A program made the translations under genes and the position numbers. The notes under the pieces are model-generated. The model was given only the letters and a program-made list of their open reading frames with translations, was not told the origin of the DNA and did not search any database. From Halorubrum sp. GN11_10-6_MGM (GTDB taxonomy: Archaea; Halobacteriota; Halobacteria; Halobacteriales; Haloferacaceae), in NCBI RefSeq assembly GCF_005435165.1, contig NZ_SGUC01000017.1:1-64000 (forward strand): 64,000 nt of DNA, read 5' to 3'. Shown one piece after another: positions 50,060 to 58,545 of the stretch. Every line of letters starts with the position of its first letter. The stretch's first letter is position 1.

Positions 50060-50800
50060 TCACAGCGACTCCCTGAGGCGATCCAGCGCGTCCGCCGCCC
50101 ACGCGTCGCCGTCATCGTCGCCCGCGGTCCCACCGTCCTCGTCGCGGCCGCGGTCGCCGTCGCGCGGTCCGGGCGCCGGGCGGTCGTCCGGTAGGGCGGC
50201 GTCGAAGGCGCTCTCCGACGGAACGGTACACTCCGAAGCGACGGCGCGTTCGCCGTCGCTCGCGGCTCGCCCGACGCCGTCGCTTCCCGTATCTCGGTCG
50301 CCCGCTCGCCGGGAGCCGCCCGCTCGTCCGGCACCCCTCTCTCGTCCAGCGTCCCCTTCTCTCCCGGCCTCGGTCGCCCGCGCCAGCGCGAGGTCTGCCC
50401 GCCGCTCGACCTCGCGGTTGACCGCTCTGACCGCTCCCGCGTAGCCCCGGATCGCCTGCGTCGCCGCCTCCAGCTCCGCGACGCGCGCTTCGAGGTCGTC
50501 GAGCCGCGATTCGAGCCGCTCGCGCTCGGCCGTCGCCTCCGCGTCCGCGGCGGCGTCGGCCGGTCGCGCGTCGCTCCCGGTCACCGCGCGTTCGACGGCG
50601 CGGAGTCGGGCCTCGATCCGGTCGTCCGGCCCCTTCGTTCCCGCCGTCGCTTCGGTCTTCGCTCCCGCCGCCGCCGCGCCGGTCTCTGCGCTTGTCGCCG
50701 CCGCGTCGGTCTCCCCGCTCGTCGACGTTGCGTCCGTTTCGGCTCCCGTCGCGTCCAGTCCCGCGGTCGTCGGTGCGACGTCCTGCGCGTGGTCGGTCAT
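50060..50800 (-). CDS. coiled-coil protein at the head of the pilus cluster (DUF7310-like)
   Basis: A 246-residue highly acidic protein with a central coiled coil (ERERLESRLDDLEARVAELE) preceded by an Ala/Thr-rich repeat region and followed by low-complexity Asp/Gly-rich tail ending LRESL. It may bind the ATPase or act as a chaperone; I recall DUF7310 coiled-coil, unverified. It starts at ATG 50800, about 30 bases from a TATA element shared with the divergent CetZ-like gene. Confidence 0.7.
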   Translation of the reverse strand: MTDHAQDVAPTTAGLDATGAETDATSTSGETDAAATSAETGAAAAGAKTEATAGTKGPDDRIEARLRAVERAVTGSDARPADAAADAEATAERERLESRLDDLEARVAELEAATQAIRGYAGAVRAVNREVERRADLALARATEAGREGDAGRERGAGRAGGSRRAGDRDTGSDGVGRAASDGERAVASECTVPSESAFDAALPDDRPAPGPRDGDRGRDEDGGTAGDDDGDAWAADALDRLRESL

Positions 50801-50825
50801 GCGGACCCGTTGCCCGCGGTTTCAC

Positions 50826-50834
50826 TCTTAAAAT
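50826..50834. promoter_or_regulatory. shared TATA region of the pilus unit and the CetZ-like gene
   Basis: CTTAAAAT lies 30 bases upstream of the minus-strand DUF7310-like start and about 45 bases upstream of the plus-strand CetZ-like ATG at 50876. The element reads as a TATA-like box on both strands. On the plus strand the leader includes a GAGGGGG run at 50854-50860 that could act as a ribosome-binding site. Confidence 0.5.
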
Positions 50835-50875
50835 CGGGGGAAACAGTATTGTCGAGGGGGACGGTACGTCCTCGC

Positions 50876-51955
50876 ATGAAAGCAGTCCTCCTCGGCGTCG
50901 GACAGGCGGGCGGCAAGCTCACCACCGCCCTCGCGGAGTTCGACGCCGACGCCGGCTACGGCGCGGTCCTCGACGCGCTCGCCGTCAACACCGCCGCGGC
51001 CGATCTCGACCCGCTCCCGCTCGAAACGGTCCTCGTCGGGCAGTCGCGCGTCAGCGGCCACGGCGTCGGCGGCGACAACGAACTCGGCGCGGAAGTGATG
51101 GACGAAGACGCCGTCGAGGTCCTCGACGCGCTCGCCCCGAAGATCACCGCCGAGGCCGAGGCGATCTTCGTCGTCGCCGGCCTCGGCGGCGGGACGGGCT
51201 CCGGCGGTGCGCCGGTCCTCGTCCGCGAGTTGAACCGCGTGTACGACGTCCCCGTCTACGCGATCGGTATCCTTCCCGGCCGCGACGAGGGGACGATGTA
51301 CCAGGTGAACGCCGGCCGGTCGCTCAAGACGCTGGTGCGCGAGGCGGACGCGACGATCCTCTTGGACAACGACGCGTGGCGCTCCGCGGGCGAGTCCGTC
51401 GAGGGCGGCTACGAGGCGATCAACGCGTCGATGGCGAAGCGCGTCGGCCTCATCTTGGCCGCCGGCGAGGCGGTCGAGGGGGTCGGCGAGTCCGTCGTCG
51501 ACACGAGCGAGGTGATCAACACGCTCCGCGCGGGCGGCATGGCCGCGGTCGGCTTCGCCTCGGCGCCCGCGGCCGAGGACCCGCAGGAGAACGTCACCAC
51601 GGTGACGAGCGCGGTCCGCAGCGCGGTGATGACGGGCCTCTCGCTGCCGAACGCCACCGACGCCGACGCCGCCCTCGTCGCGGTCGCCGGCGACCCGGAC
51701 CGGATCTCGCGGAAGGGCGCGGAGAAGGCCCGCAAGTGGCTCCAGGAGGAGACGGGGTCGATGCAGGTCCGCGGCGGCGACTTCCCGCTCGACTCCGACC
51801 GGATCGCCGCCCTGGTCCTCCTCGCGGGCGTCGAACGCTCGCAGCGCGTCGAGGCGTTCTTGGAGCGCGCGCGGCAGGCGGTCCGCGACGAGCGCGAGGA
51901 GAAGCCCGACCCGGCGGCGGCGTTCGAGAACGACGAGCTCGACGACCTGCTCTGA
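50876..51955 (+). CDS. CetZ/FtsZ-like tubulin superfamily GTPase
   Basis: A 359-residue tubulin-superfamily GTPase. The nucleotide-binding start MKAVLLGVGQAGGKL, the G-box VVAGLGGGTGSGGAPVLV and the T6/T7 region DNDAWRSAGESVE are present, with a C-terminal GTPase-activation domain. It resembles the haloarchaeal CetZ family, which controls cell shape rather than division, though its length is somewhat short. The C-terminal tail ends ELDDLL. It is divergently paired with the pilus cluster, so cell shape and surface structures may be linked by a shared promoter region. Its polymer dynamics are unknown. Confidence 0.88.
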   Translation: MKAVLLGVGQAGGKLTTALAEFDADAGYGAVLDALAVNTAAADLDPLPLETVLVGQSRVSGHGVGGDNELGAEVMDEDAVEVLDALAPKITAEAEAIFVVAGLGGGTGSGGAPVLVRELNRVYDVPVYAIGILPGRDEGTMYQVNAGRSLKTLVREADATILLDNDAWRSAGESVEGGYEAINASMAKRVGLILAAGEAVEGVGESVVDTSEVINTLRAGGMAAVGFASAPAAEDPQENVTTVTSAVRSAVMTGLSLPNATDADAALVAVAGDPDRISRKGAEKARKWLQEETGSMQVRGGDFPLDSDRIAALVLLAGVERSQRVEAFLERARQAVRDEREEKPDPAAAFENDELDDLL

Positions 51956-52069
51956 GGCGGCCGCGACGATCGAACCGCGACGCCCGAAGCCGGCTCCGAG
52001 CCGGGCGACGTGCCCGCTCGCGGGACAGGTTCCGCACCTTTTTGGTTCCTGCCGGTGGAGTCGCTTCCG

Positions 52070-52777
52070 ATGAACAACCCGTGGGACGACTGGGACCACG
52101 TGCTGAAGGTCGACCCCGACAAGGACCTGCGGCCGGGGGAGACCTTCGAGGACGTCTGCCGGACCGGGACGGACGCGATCGAGATCGGCGGGACCCTCGA
52201 CGTCACCGCGGAGAAGATGACCCGCGTCGTCGACGCCGCCGCGGAGTACGACGTGCCGCTGTACCAGGAGCCGTCGAACCCGGGCGTCGTGATCGACTCG
52301 CCGGCGCTCGACGGCTACCTGATCCCGACCGTGTTCAACGCGGGGGGCCCCTTCTGGATCACCGGCGCGCACAAGGAGTGGGTCCGCATCGACGACCTCG
52401 ACTGGAGCCGGACCCACACCGAGGCGTACATCGTGATGAACCCCGAGGCGTCGGTCGCCCAGCTGACGGAGGCCGACTGCGACCTCAGCGCCGACGACGT
52501 GGCGGCGTACGCGAAGGTCGCTGAGCGTATGTTCGGCCAAGAGATCGTCTACGTCGAGTACTCGGGCACCTTCGGCGACACGGAGAAGGTCGCGGCCGCC
52601 CACGACGCCGTAGACGAGGCGACCCTCTTCTACGGCGGCGGGATCGGCGACTACGAGTCGGCCAACGAGATGGCCGCCCACAGCGACGTGATCGTCGTCG
52701 GCGACCTCCTTCACGACGAGGGCGTCGACGCCGTCCGCGAGACGGTGAAGGGCGCGAAGGACGCGCACGACGACTGA
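52070..52777 (+). CDS. geranylgeranylglyceryl phosphate synthase (phosphoglycerol geranylgeranyltransferase)
   Basis: A 235-residue TIM-barrel prenyltransferase that joins geranylgeranyl diphosphate to sn-glycerol-1-phosphate, the first committed step of archaeal membrane lipids. The motif [17 protein letters not shown], the phosphate-binding YGGGIGDYE and terminal [18 protein letters not shown] are characteristic. The ATG at 52070 follows a TATA-like CCTTTTTGG at about 52038-52046 at leaderless spacing. It is convergent with the riboflavin synthase gene. The other lipid gene in this window is carS, 5 kb away. Confidence 0.95.
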   Translation: MNNPWDDWDHVLKVDPDKDLRPGETFEDVCRTGTDAIEIGGTLDVTAEKMTRVVDAAAEYDVPLYQEPSNPGVVIDSPALDGYLIPTVFNAGGPFWITGAHKEWVRIDDLDWSRTHTEAYIVMNPEASVAQLTEADCDLSADDVAAYAKVAERMFGQEIVYVEYSGTFGDTEKVAAAHDAVDEATLFYGGGIGDYESANEMAAHSDVIVVGDLLHDEGVDAVRETVKGAKDAHDD

Positions 52778-52810
52778 CGCGCTCGCTCCTCTGAAACTGC
52801 GCGTTCCCGC

Positions 52811-53440
52811 TCAGTCGCCCGCGGCGTACCCGTCCAGCATGTTCTCGACGTACTTCGCGATCACGTCGACCTCCAGGTGGACCGGGTCGCCGACCGACTT
52901 CTCCGAGAGCGTCGTCAGCTCGTAGGTCGTGGGGATGATCGCCACGTCGAACTCGTCGCCGCGCTTCTCGGCGACCGTCAGCGAGATGCCGTCGAGCGTC
53001 ACGGACCCCTTGTCCACGAGGTAGTCGCCGTGGTCCTCTGGGATCGCGAACGCGAACCGCCAGTCCTCGCCGACGCGCTCGATCCCCGTCACCTCGGCGA
53101 CGGTGTCGACGTGGCCCTGAACGACGTGGCCGTCGAACCGCCCGTCGGCGGGCATCGCGCGCTCGACGTTGACCGCGTCGCCCGCCTCGACCTCGCCGAG
53201 GTACGTCTTCGCGACCGTCTCGCTCGCGAGGAACACCTCGAACCACTCGCCGCCCCCGTCGTCGCCCTCGTCGCCGCCGCCCGCGAACTCCTCGACGGTG
53301 AGACAGACGCCGCTCACGCTGATCGACTGGCCGTGGTGGAGGTCGTCGAACCCGTCGACGCCGATCCGCAGCCGGAGCCCGTCGTCGGTCTCGGTCCGCT
53401 GGCGGACCGTGCCGGTTCCCTCGACGATGCCGGTGAACAT
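52811..53440 (-). CDS. ribE: riboflavin synthase (alpha chain, RibE)
   Basis: A 209-residue enzyme that dismutates two 6,7-dimethyl-8-ribityllumazine molecules into riboflavin. Two tandem lumazine-binding domains each start with a conserved pattern: MFTGIVEGTGTV with SISVSGVCLTVEEF, then GHVVQGHVDTVAEV with LDGISLTVAEK. A haloarchaeal acidic loop (GGGDEGDDGGGEW) is inserted after the first core. Note that riboflavin synthase is scattered here from ribB and the kinase-regulator about 9 kb downstream. The ATG at 53440 gives the standard length. Confidence 0.93.
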   Translation of the reverse strand: MFTGIVEGTGTVRQRTETDDGLRLRIGVDGFDDLHHGQSISVSGVCLTVEEFAGGGDEGDDGGGEWFEVFLASETVAKTYLGEVEAGDAVNVERAMPADGRFDGHVVQGHVDTVAEVTGIERVGEDWRFAFAIPEDHGDYLVDKGSVTLDGISLTVAEKRGDEFDVAIIPTTYELTTLSEKSVGDPVHLEVDVIAKYVENMLDGYAAGD

Positions 53441-53491
53441 ACCGGAACTGGGGGCGGGTGACGGATATCGGTTCTGGGTCGACGCGCCGAG

Positions 53492-53527
53492 CGTTGCCCG
53501 CTCGCCGATCGCTGCCCGCTCGCCGAT
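53492..53527. repeat. 18-base tandem repeat
   Basis: Two adjacent 18-base copies of CGYTGCCCGCTCGCCGAT (Y is T or C) differ only at one base. The repeat sits in the 150-base gap between ribE and the plus-strand membrane gene, near their divergent starts. Confidence 0.7.
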
Positions 53528-53590
53528 CGCGGGCCGGCCGTCGGCCACGCGCCGCGGTCCTTTTGCCCGCCGGGGATCAACGGAGGGTCG

Positions 53591-53914
53591 ATGCGACTCG
53601 GACTGCTCGATATGATCGGACTGGCGGCCTCGCTCGTGTTCGCGCTCCCGCTCGCGAACTACGCCGTCGTCCGGCTGTTCGCCGGCGAGGTGGCGCTCGG
53701 CGGGGGCCTGCTGGTCGTCGCCGTCGCGATGGTCGTCCTCCCGCAGTACTTCCTCGACCCCGCCAAGATCCTCCGACGGCTGCTCTCCGGACTCCTCCCG
53801 TCCCAGCTCCGCGGCGGTTCCGCCGACCGGGCGTCGGCGGACGACTCGGCCGACCAAAACGACGGGTCCGAGCCGAGCGACGCCGCGGTCGAGGGCGACG
53901 CGGCGAACCGGTGA
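53591..53914 (+). CDS. small two-helix membrane protein
   Basis: A 107-residue protein with two hydrophobic helices (MIGLAASLVFALPLANYAVVR and LGGGLLVVAVAMVVLPQYFL), a basic LRRLLSGLLPSQLRG junction and an acidic low-complexity tail. I recall the label DUF7533, unverified. It sits between ribE (divergent) and the M24 peptidase (convergent). The tail is charged and probably cytoplasmic. Confidence 0.7.
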   Translation: MRLGLLDMIGLAASLVFALPLANYAVVRLFAGEVALGGGLLVVAVAMVVLPQYFLDPAKILRRLLSGLLPSQLRGGSADRASADDSADQNDGSEPSDAAVEGDAANR

Positions 53915-53950
53915 CCGGCGGGGCGACCCGAGCCGGCGCTCAGCTCGCGT

Positions 53951-55315
53951 TCACGCTTCGTCCCCCTCGTCGGTCGGTGCGATCCCGAACGGGTACTCGG
54001 CCAGTATCTCGTACCCGTCGTCGGTGACGAGGATCAGGTCCTCCAGCCTGACGCCGCCGACCTCGGGGTCGTAGACGCCGGGCTCGACCGTCACGACGTG
54101 GCCCGGCCGAAGCTCGCCGGCGCCCGTCAGCGACGGCCCTTCGTGGAGGCTCACGCCGACGCCGTGGCCGGTGCCGTGGGTGAACCCGGCCTCGCCCTCC
54201 CCCGCGTTCGGGTCGAAGCCGTAGGCGGCCAGCTCCGCGGCGGCCTCGCCGTGGACGGTCTTCGCCGGGACGCCCGGTTCGACCTCGGCGAGCGCGGCCT
54301 CGCGGGCGGCCTCGACCGCGACGTACGCTCGGCGCTCCCAGCCGCCGTCGCCGTCGACGACGAACGTTCGGGTCGCGTCGCCGTAGTGGCCGTCCGGGCC
54401 GCGCGGCGAGACGTCGAGCAGCACCGTCTCACCCGGACGGACGGGGTCGTCGCCGACGTAGTGGAGGTCGGCCGCGGACGGCCCGGCGCCGATCACCGTG
54501 TTGCCCGCGTCGCGGACGCCGCGTGCGGCGAGGACCGCGTTCACCTCGCGGCGGAGCCGCTCGGTCGTCAGCGGCTCGCCGTCCCACCGGAGCGGCGGAC
54601 GGCGCCCGTCCTCCGGGTCGTCTTCGGCGGTGTCTCCGTCGGCGGGATCGCCCGCCTCGACGACCTCGCTCTCGGCGAGGACCGCCTCGGCGCGGGCGAT
54701 CCCGGCGACCGTCGCGCGCTGGACCCGCCGGAGCCGGTCGACCTCCGCCGGTGTCTTCCGCTCTCTGGCGGCCGCGACCGCGTCCGTCGACGCGAGCTCG
54801 TTGCCCGCCCGTTCGAGGTACACCGCGGCGTCGTGGGGGATCGACGCGGGAGCGAGAACGGTGCGATCGCCGCGTTCGGCCGCGACGAGGTCGTCGAGGA
54901 CGGCGGCCGCGCGCTCGCCGGCGTGGTCGCCGACGTTCCCGGTCCGGACCTCGCGGACGACCCCGTCGTGAACCGCCGAACCGCCGCCGCTCGTCGGGCC
55001 GGCGTCCGGGTCACGCGCGCTCGCGACGAACTCGCGTTCCGCCTGCTCGCGGAACAGCGCGGGCGCGCAGAGGACGGCGCGGGCGTCGGAGTCGTCACCG
55101 GTCGCTCCGCCCGTCGGAACGACGACCAGCGCGGACGGTCGGTCCGGCCCGGCGAAACGCGTGAGGTAGCGGAGCTCGTCGTCGAAGCGGTCGCCGACGG
55201 CGACGAACGCGTCGGCGTCGGCCGCGTGGACCGCCTCGACGACCGGTCCGAGGTCGGTCCGAAGCGGGCGGAGCTCTCCTCCCGCGTCGTCCGAGTTCGC
55301 CGCGTCCTCGCTCAC
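53951..55315 (-). CDS. M24 family peptidase (Xaa-Pro aminopeptidase-like)
   Basis: A 454-residue metallopeptidase with an N-terminal creatinase-like domain and a C-terminal pita-bread fold. Metal ligands fall in LLDVSPRGPDGHYGDATRTF (two Asp), HGTGHGVG (His), TVEPGVYDP (Glu) and VRLEDLILV (Glu). A long insertion (around residues 120-230) is acidic. The GTG start at 55315 overlaps the TGA of the UvrD-like helicase gene (GTGA), so it is translated with it. It probably removes N-terminal residues next to proline. Confidence 0.86.
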   Translation of the reverse strand: MSEDAANSDDAGGELRPLRTDLGPVVEAVHAADADAFVAVGDRFDDELRYLTRFAGPDRPSALVVVPTGGATGDDSDARAVLCAPALFREQAEREFVASARDPDAGPTSGGGSAVHDGVVREVRTGNVGDHAGERAAAVLDDLVAAERGDRTVLAPASIPHDAAVYLERAGNELASTDAVAAARERKTPAEVDRLRRVQRATVAGIARAEAVLAESEVVEAGDPADGDTAEDDPEDGRRPPLRWDGEPLTTERLRREVNAVLAARGVRDAGNTVIGAGPSAADLHYVGDDPVRPGETVLLDVSPRGPDGHYGDATRTFVVDGDGGWERRAYVAVEAAREAALAEVEPGVPAKTVHGEAAAELAAYGFDPNAGEGEAGFTHGTGHGVGVSLHEGPSLTGAGELRPGHVVTVEPGVYDPEVGGVRLEDLILVTDDGYEILAEYPFGIAPTDEGDEA

Positions 55316-57156
55316 GGCTCGGGTTCGGGCACCGCCACCTCGGATTGGACCTCCTCGACGAGCTCCTGTGGCGGCTCCTCGCGGAGTTCGTTGAACAGCA
55401 GGACGCTTATCGGGAGCGTCGGCGCGCCGCCGATGAGGCTCTCCATGATCACGAGCCGCTCGCGGGCCCGAGACATCCCGACGTAGAAGACGCGGCGCTC
55501 GTTGTCGGTGAGGACCGGGACGGGGCTCGTGGACTTCGTGAACTCCTCGACGCCGTCGACGTCGGTCGGGTCGTCGATGGAGGCCGCCATCTGCTCGACG
55601 ACCTTCTCCGTGAGGTCTGTCGCGACGAACACGTGGTCGGCCTCGCGGCCCTTCGCGGAGTGGATGGTGCCGACGCGGACGCGGGTCGGGTCGGTCCCCT
55701 GGTACTCGCCGTCGAAGTACGCGCCCATCGACTTGCGCTGGAAGCTCGTCACCTTCCGGACCATGTCGTCGGCGCTGGCGGTGTCCGGCATGAACGGGAT
55801 GTACTCGTCGAGCGTGTCGGCCGCGACCTCGATCTCGGCCACGTCGTCCGCGTCGGCCGCCTCCTCGCGGTCGTCGAGGAAGTCGTAGAACTCCTCGCGG
55901 TCGTGGGTGCCGAACGCCGACTCCTGGAGCATGTCCGCCAGCCGTCGCGCCTCCAGCCCGGTGACTGGATCGCCGTCCTCGGCCTTCTCGACGGCGCTGA
56001 CGTAGTCTTGGACGCGGTCGGTCCACATCCGCCCGTCGGTGAGCATCGTGAACGGGATGCCGTGGTCGATGAACTCGTCGATGAAGTCGAACATCTGGTA
56101 GCGCGCCCGGAACAGGCACATCACGTCGCCCTCGTCGTCCTCGATGGTGTACCGCACGTTCCGGACGAGCTCGATCATCGACGGCGACTCGATCGCCTCG
56201 ACCGTGCCGCCCTCCTTACGCGGGTGGAGGTCCTTCTCCTGCCGCTTGTCGATGTGCCGGATCTCGGCGTTGACGACGTTGAGGATCTCCGAGGGGAGCC
56301 GGTAGGAGTTCGGGAGGACGACGTCCTCGTCGACGTCGGTGTCTAAGAGGAGGTCGGGGTCGGCGCCCTGCCACGCGTAGACGACCTGGTCGTCGTCGCC
56401 GGCGATGAGCACCTTCTCGGTGTGCGGGCGCCACTCCTCGAAGACGTTGTACTGGAGCGTCGTGATGTCCTGGAACTCGTCGATGATCAGGTAGTCGACG
56501 CTGGGGACGAGCGAGCGCTGCGCGACCCGTTCGAGCATGTCGGCGAAGCCGACCAGATCGTTGTCGCCCTTGTACGCGCGCCACGCCCGGATCGTCTCGG
56601 GTATGTCGATGCGGTCGTCGTCGGAGGGCCACGTCGGCGTGTACTTGTTCCCCTGCTGGGCGTTCGGGTCCTCCTCGGGCGGGAGTCGGACCTCCTCGAC
56701 GTTCCACTGGAAGGGAACGTCGTACCAGTCGGCTACGTCGCGCTCGGTGCGCTGGAGCCACTGCGAGGTGGCGATGATCTTGTTACCGATCGTCGTCGAG
56801 CGCGCGGTCCGGCGGCCGGCGCCGCCGTGCTGGTCCTCGAACTCGATGCCGTACTCCTCGCAGAACGCCTCCTTGTCGTCCTCGCCGACCACGTCGCCCC
56901 GCGAGAGGTCGAGCAGCTCGTACGCCTTCGCGTGCATCGTGCTCACGTTCCCTTGGAGGCTACGCGGGGAGATGTCGAGCCGCTCGGCGAGCCGCTCGCG
57001 GATCTCGGCGGCCGCGGCGCGCGTGTACGAGACGACCAGCACGTCGCGAACGTCGGCGCCCTCCTCGTCGAGAATCTCCTCGACGCGGTCGAGGAGCGCG
57101 GTCGTCTTCCCGCTCCCGGGCCCCCCGAACAGCCGCGTCGCCGTGGTATCAGTCAT
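55312..57156 (-). CDS. UvrD/Rep-family superfamily 1A DNA helicase
   Basis: A 614-residue ATP-dependent 3'-5' helicase. Motif I is GGPGSGKTTALL, motif II is LIIDEFQDI, motif III GDDDQVVYAWQGAD, motif V IHSAKGREADHVFV and motif VI YVGMSRARERLV. Motif Ia (SYTRAAAAEIRERL) is also present. The C-terminal tail ends acidic VAVPEPEP. It overlaps the M24 peptidase gene, but a shared function is not evident. Haloarchaeal UvrD-type proteins are usually linked to repair or plasmid replication. Confidence 0.92.
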   Translation of the reverse strand: MTDTTATRLFGGPGSGKTTALLDRVEEILDEEGADVRDVLVVSYTRAAAAEIRERLAERLDISPRSLQGNVSTMHAKAYELLDLSRGDVVGEDDKEAFCEEYGIEFEDQHGGAGRRTARSTTIGNKIIATSQWLQRTERDVADWYDVPFQWNVEEVRLPPEEDPNAQQGNKYTPTWPSDDDRIDIPETIRAWRAYKGDNDLVGFADMLERVAQRSLVPSVDYLIIDEFQDITTLQYNVFEEWRPHTEKVLIAGDDDQVVYAWQGADPDLLLDTDVDEDVVLPNSYRLPSEILNVVNAEIRHIDKRQEKDLHPRKEGGTVEAIESPSMIELVRNVRYTIEDDEGDVMCLFRARYQMFDFIDEFIDHGIPFTMLTDGRMWTDRVQDYVSAVEKAEDGDPVTGLEARRLADMLQESAFGTHDREEFYDFLDDREEAADADDVAEIEVAADTLDEYIPFMPDTASADDMVRKVTSFQRKSMGAYFDGEYQGTDPTRVRVGTIHSAKGREADHVFVATDLTEKVVEQMAASIDDPTDVDGVEEFTKSTSPVPVLTDNERRVFYVGMSRARERLVIMESLIGGAPTLPISVLLFNELREEPPQELVEEVQSEVAVPEPEP

Positions 57157-57262
57157 TATTACCCCCAGATTCCGGTTCTCCTTAAACGCCGTGGCTCGGT
57201 AATCGCCCGTGCGAGCGTCGCTTCGGCGGCGACGAAGCGGCGACGCATCGCCCGCTCCCGCC

Positions 57263-57421
57263 TCAGCTCCCCCGCGTCGCGCGCGCTTCCCGGACGTCGG
57301 CGCCGTCGCGGACCATGTCCTCGCAGGCCGGGCAGACGCGGGGACGATCGACCTCGTTCGGGGTGAACACCCGAACGTAATCTGTCGTGACGAACGAACC
57401 GCAGTTCTGACAGGTCGGCAT
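57263..57421 (-). CDS. zinc-finger microprotein with two CxxC knuckles
   Basis: A 52-residue protein beginning MPTCQNCGSFVT and continuing FTPNEVDRPRVCPACEDMV. The four cysteines (CQNC and CPAC) form one zinc ribbon. The ATG at 57421 is about 29 bases from a minus-strand TATA-like TAGTATTATG at 57445-57454; an in-frame ATG 10 codons upstream lies within that element. I recall the label DUF7563, unverified. It probably binds nucleic acid or protein. Confidence 0.7.
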   Translation of the reverse strand: MPTCQNCGSFVTTDYVRVFTPNEVDRPRVCPACEDMVRDGADVREARATRGS

Positions 57422-57507
57422 GGTAGCCTCTATCGAGTAATTCCACATAATACTACCGGGGAGATTAGCGGAAAGAAAAATCGCGAAACGCGGTGTCGCC
57501 GCGGACG

Positions 57508-57690
57508 TCAGCTCGGCCGCCAGTCGCAGACCGAACACCTCGCGGTTCCTTCCTCGTGGAGCGCACCGCACTCGGGGCACTGGAGCTTGTTATAGGATCG
57601 CTCCCAGCTTACGATCTCCGTCTCGTGGCCGCGGTCGGAGAGGAACTCGTCGAACACGTCGCCGTCCGAGCTGGGTGCACTACTAGACAT
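57508..57690 (-). CDS. HVO_0416-type zinc-finger microprotein
   Basis: A 60-residue protein beginning MSSSAPSSDGDVFDEFLSDR and ending with a CPEC...CSVC ribbon (LQCPECGALHEEGTARCSVC). The pattern matches the haloarchaeal HVO_0416 zinc-finger family as I recall it. It has a strong minus-strand TATA at 57715-57724, 29 bases from the ATG, so the transcript is leaderless. It does not depend on its neighbours. Function unknown, probably regulatory. Confidence 0.72.
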   Translation of the reverse strand: MSSSAPSSDGDVFDEFLSDRGHETEIVSWERSYNKLQCPECGALHEEGTARCSVCDWRPS

Positions 57691-57714
57691 GCGTGATATG
57701 GTATGCCACACCAA

Positions 57715-57724
57715 CATATATATC
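57715..57724 (-). promoter_or_regulatory. TATA box of the HVO_0416-type gene
   Basis: CATATATATC on the plus strand is a clear minus-strand TATA element centred 29 bases from the start at 57690. A palindrome GTTCTCGAGAAC follows at about 57745-57756 and could be an operator. Confidence 0.65.
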
Positions 57725-57872
57725 TTTCTCCCGTTCTCGTTCTCGAGAACATAGCGGACGGACGATCAGTTATCTCGGCAAACAGGTCTCAATACGAATA
57801 TTCACACCGCTCGGGGCGGGCGGGCGTCGGACCCGTCTCACCGCGGCTCGTTCGAGGGCGGTGTCCGGCCGC

Positions 57873-58415
57873 TCACCACGGTTCGTTTTTCAGTCCGAGC
57901 GCGTACGCCCCGACGTTCGTGAGGACGTGGAGGACGGGGGTCATCACGAGGACGACCGCGAGGACGCGGGGCGTGAACACCGCGAGCGCCCAGTCGGTGT
58001 CGACGACGAACGCGAGCGCGAGCGCCCCGACGACGAAGTCCAACTGGTCTAAGCCGGGGAACGCGGCGCCGCGCTCTCGGCCGGACCGCCGTTTGAGGAA
58101 CGAAGCGCCGATGTCGCCGCACATCGCGCCGAACGCGAGCGCGACCGCGGCCGGAAACGCGAACGTCGGGAGGGAGACGCCGAGCGCGGCGCTCGCGGGG
58201 TCGGCGAGGGCGTTGAGCGCGAGCGCGAGGAGGACGCCGACCAGCGTCCCCGCCGCGGTGCCGCGCCACGTCTTCCCGTCGCCGAGCAGCCGCGCCCCGC
58301 GCCACTCGCGTCCCCCGTCGATGGGACGGCCGCCCCCCGCCAGCACCGCGGCGTTGTTCGGAACGTACGCCGGGAGCATCGCCCAGAACGCGGTCGCGAC
58401 AAGCGTACCGATCAT
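57873..58415 (-). CDS. carS: CDP-archaeol synthase
   Basis: A 180-residue membrane enzyme that activates archaeol by transferring CMP to the lipid phosphate, giving CDP-archaeol before head-group attachment. It has five helices, and the conserved loop [32 protein letters not shown] and GASFLKRR match CarS. The ATG at 58415 follows the family start [20 protein letters not shown]. It is divergent from proline dehydrogenase. The GGGP synthase of the same pathway lies about 5 kb away. Confidence 0.93.
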   Translation of the reverse strand: MIGTLVATAFWAMLPAYVPNNAAVLAGGGRPIDGGREWRGARLLGDGKTWRGTAAGTLVGVLLALALNALADPASAALGVSLPTFAFPAAVALAFGAMCGDIGASFLKRRSGRERGAAFPGLDQLDFVVGALALAFVVDTDWALAVFTPRVLAVVLVMTPVLHVLTNVGAYALGLKNEPW

Positions 58416-58545
58416 GTCTCCACGGGCGACGCGCGGCGTGTTATAAACCTCGGATCGGCCTTCCGGTCGCGGGCCTCGGGTCGGCCTTCCGGTCACGGCC
58501 GCCGGGTCGCCAAAGGTAAAGTTCGCTCCGTCCGGAACTATCAGT

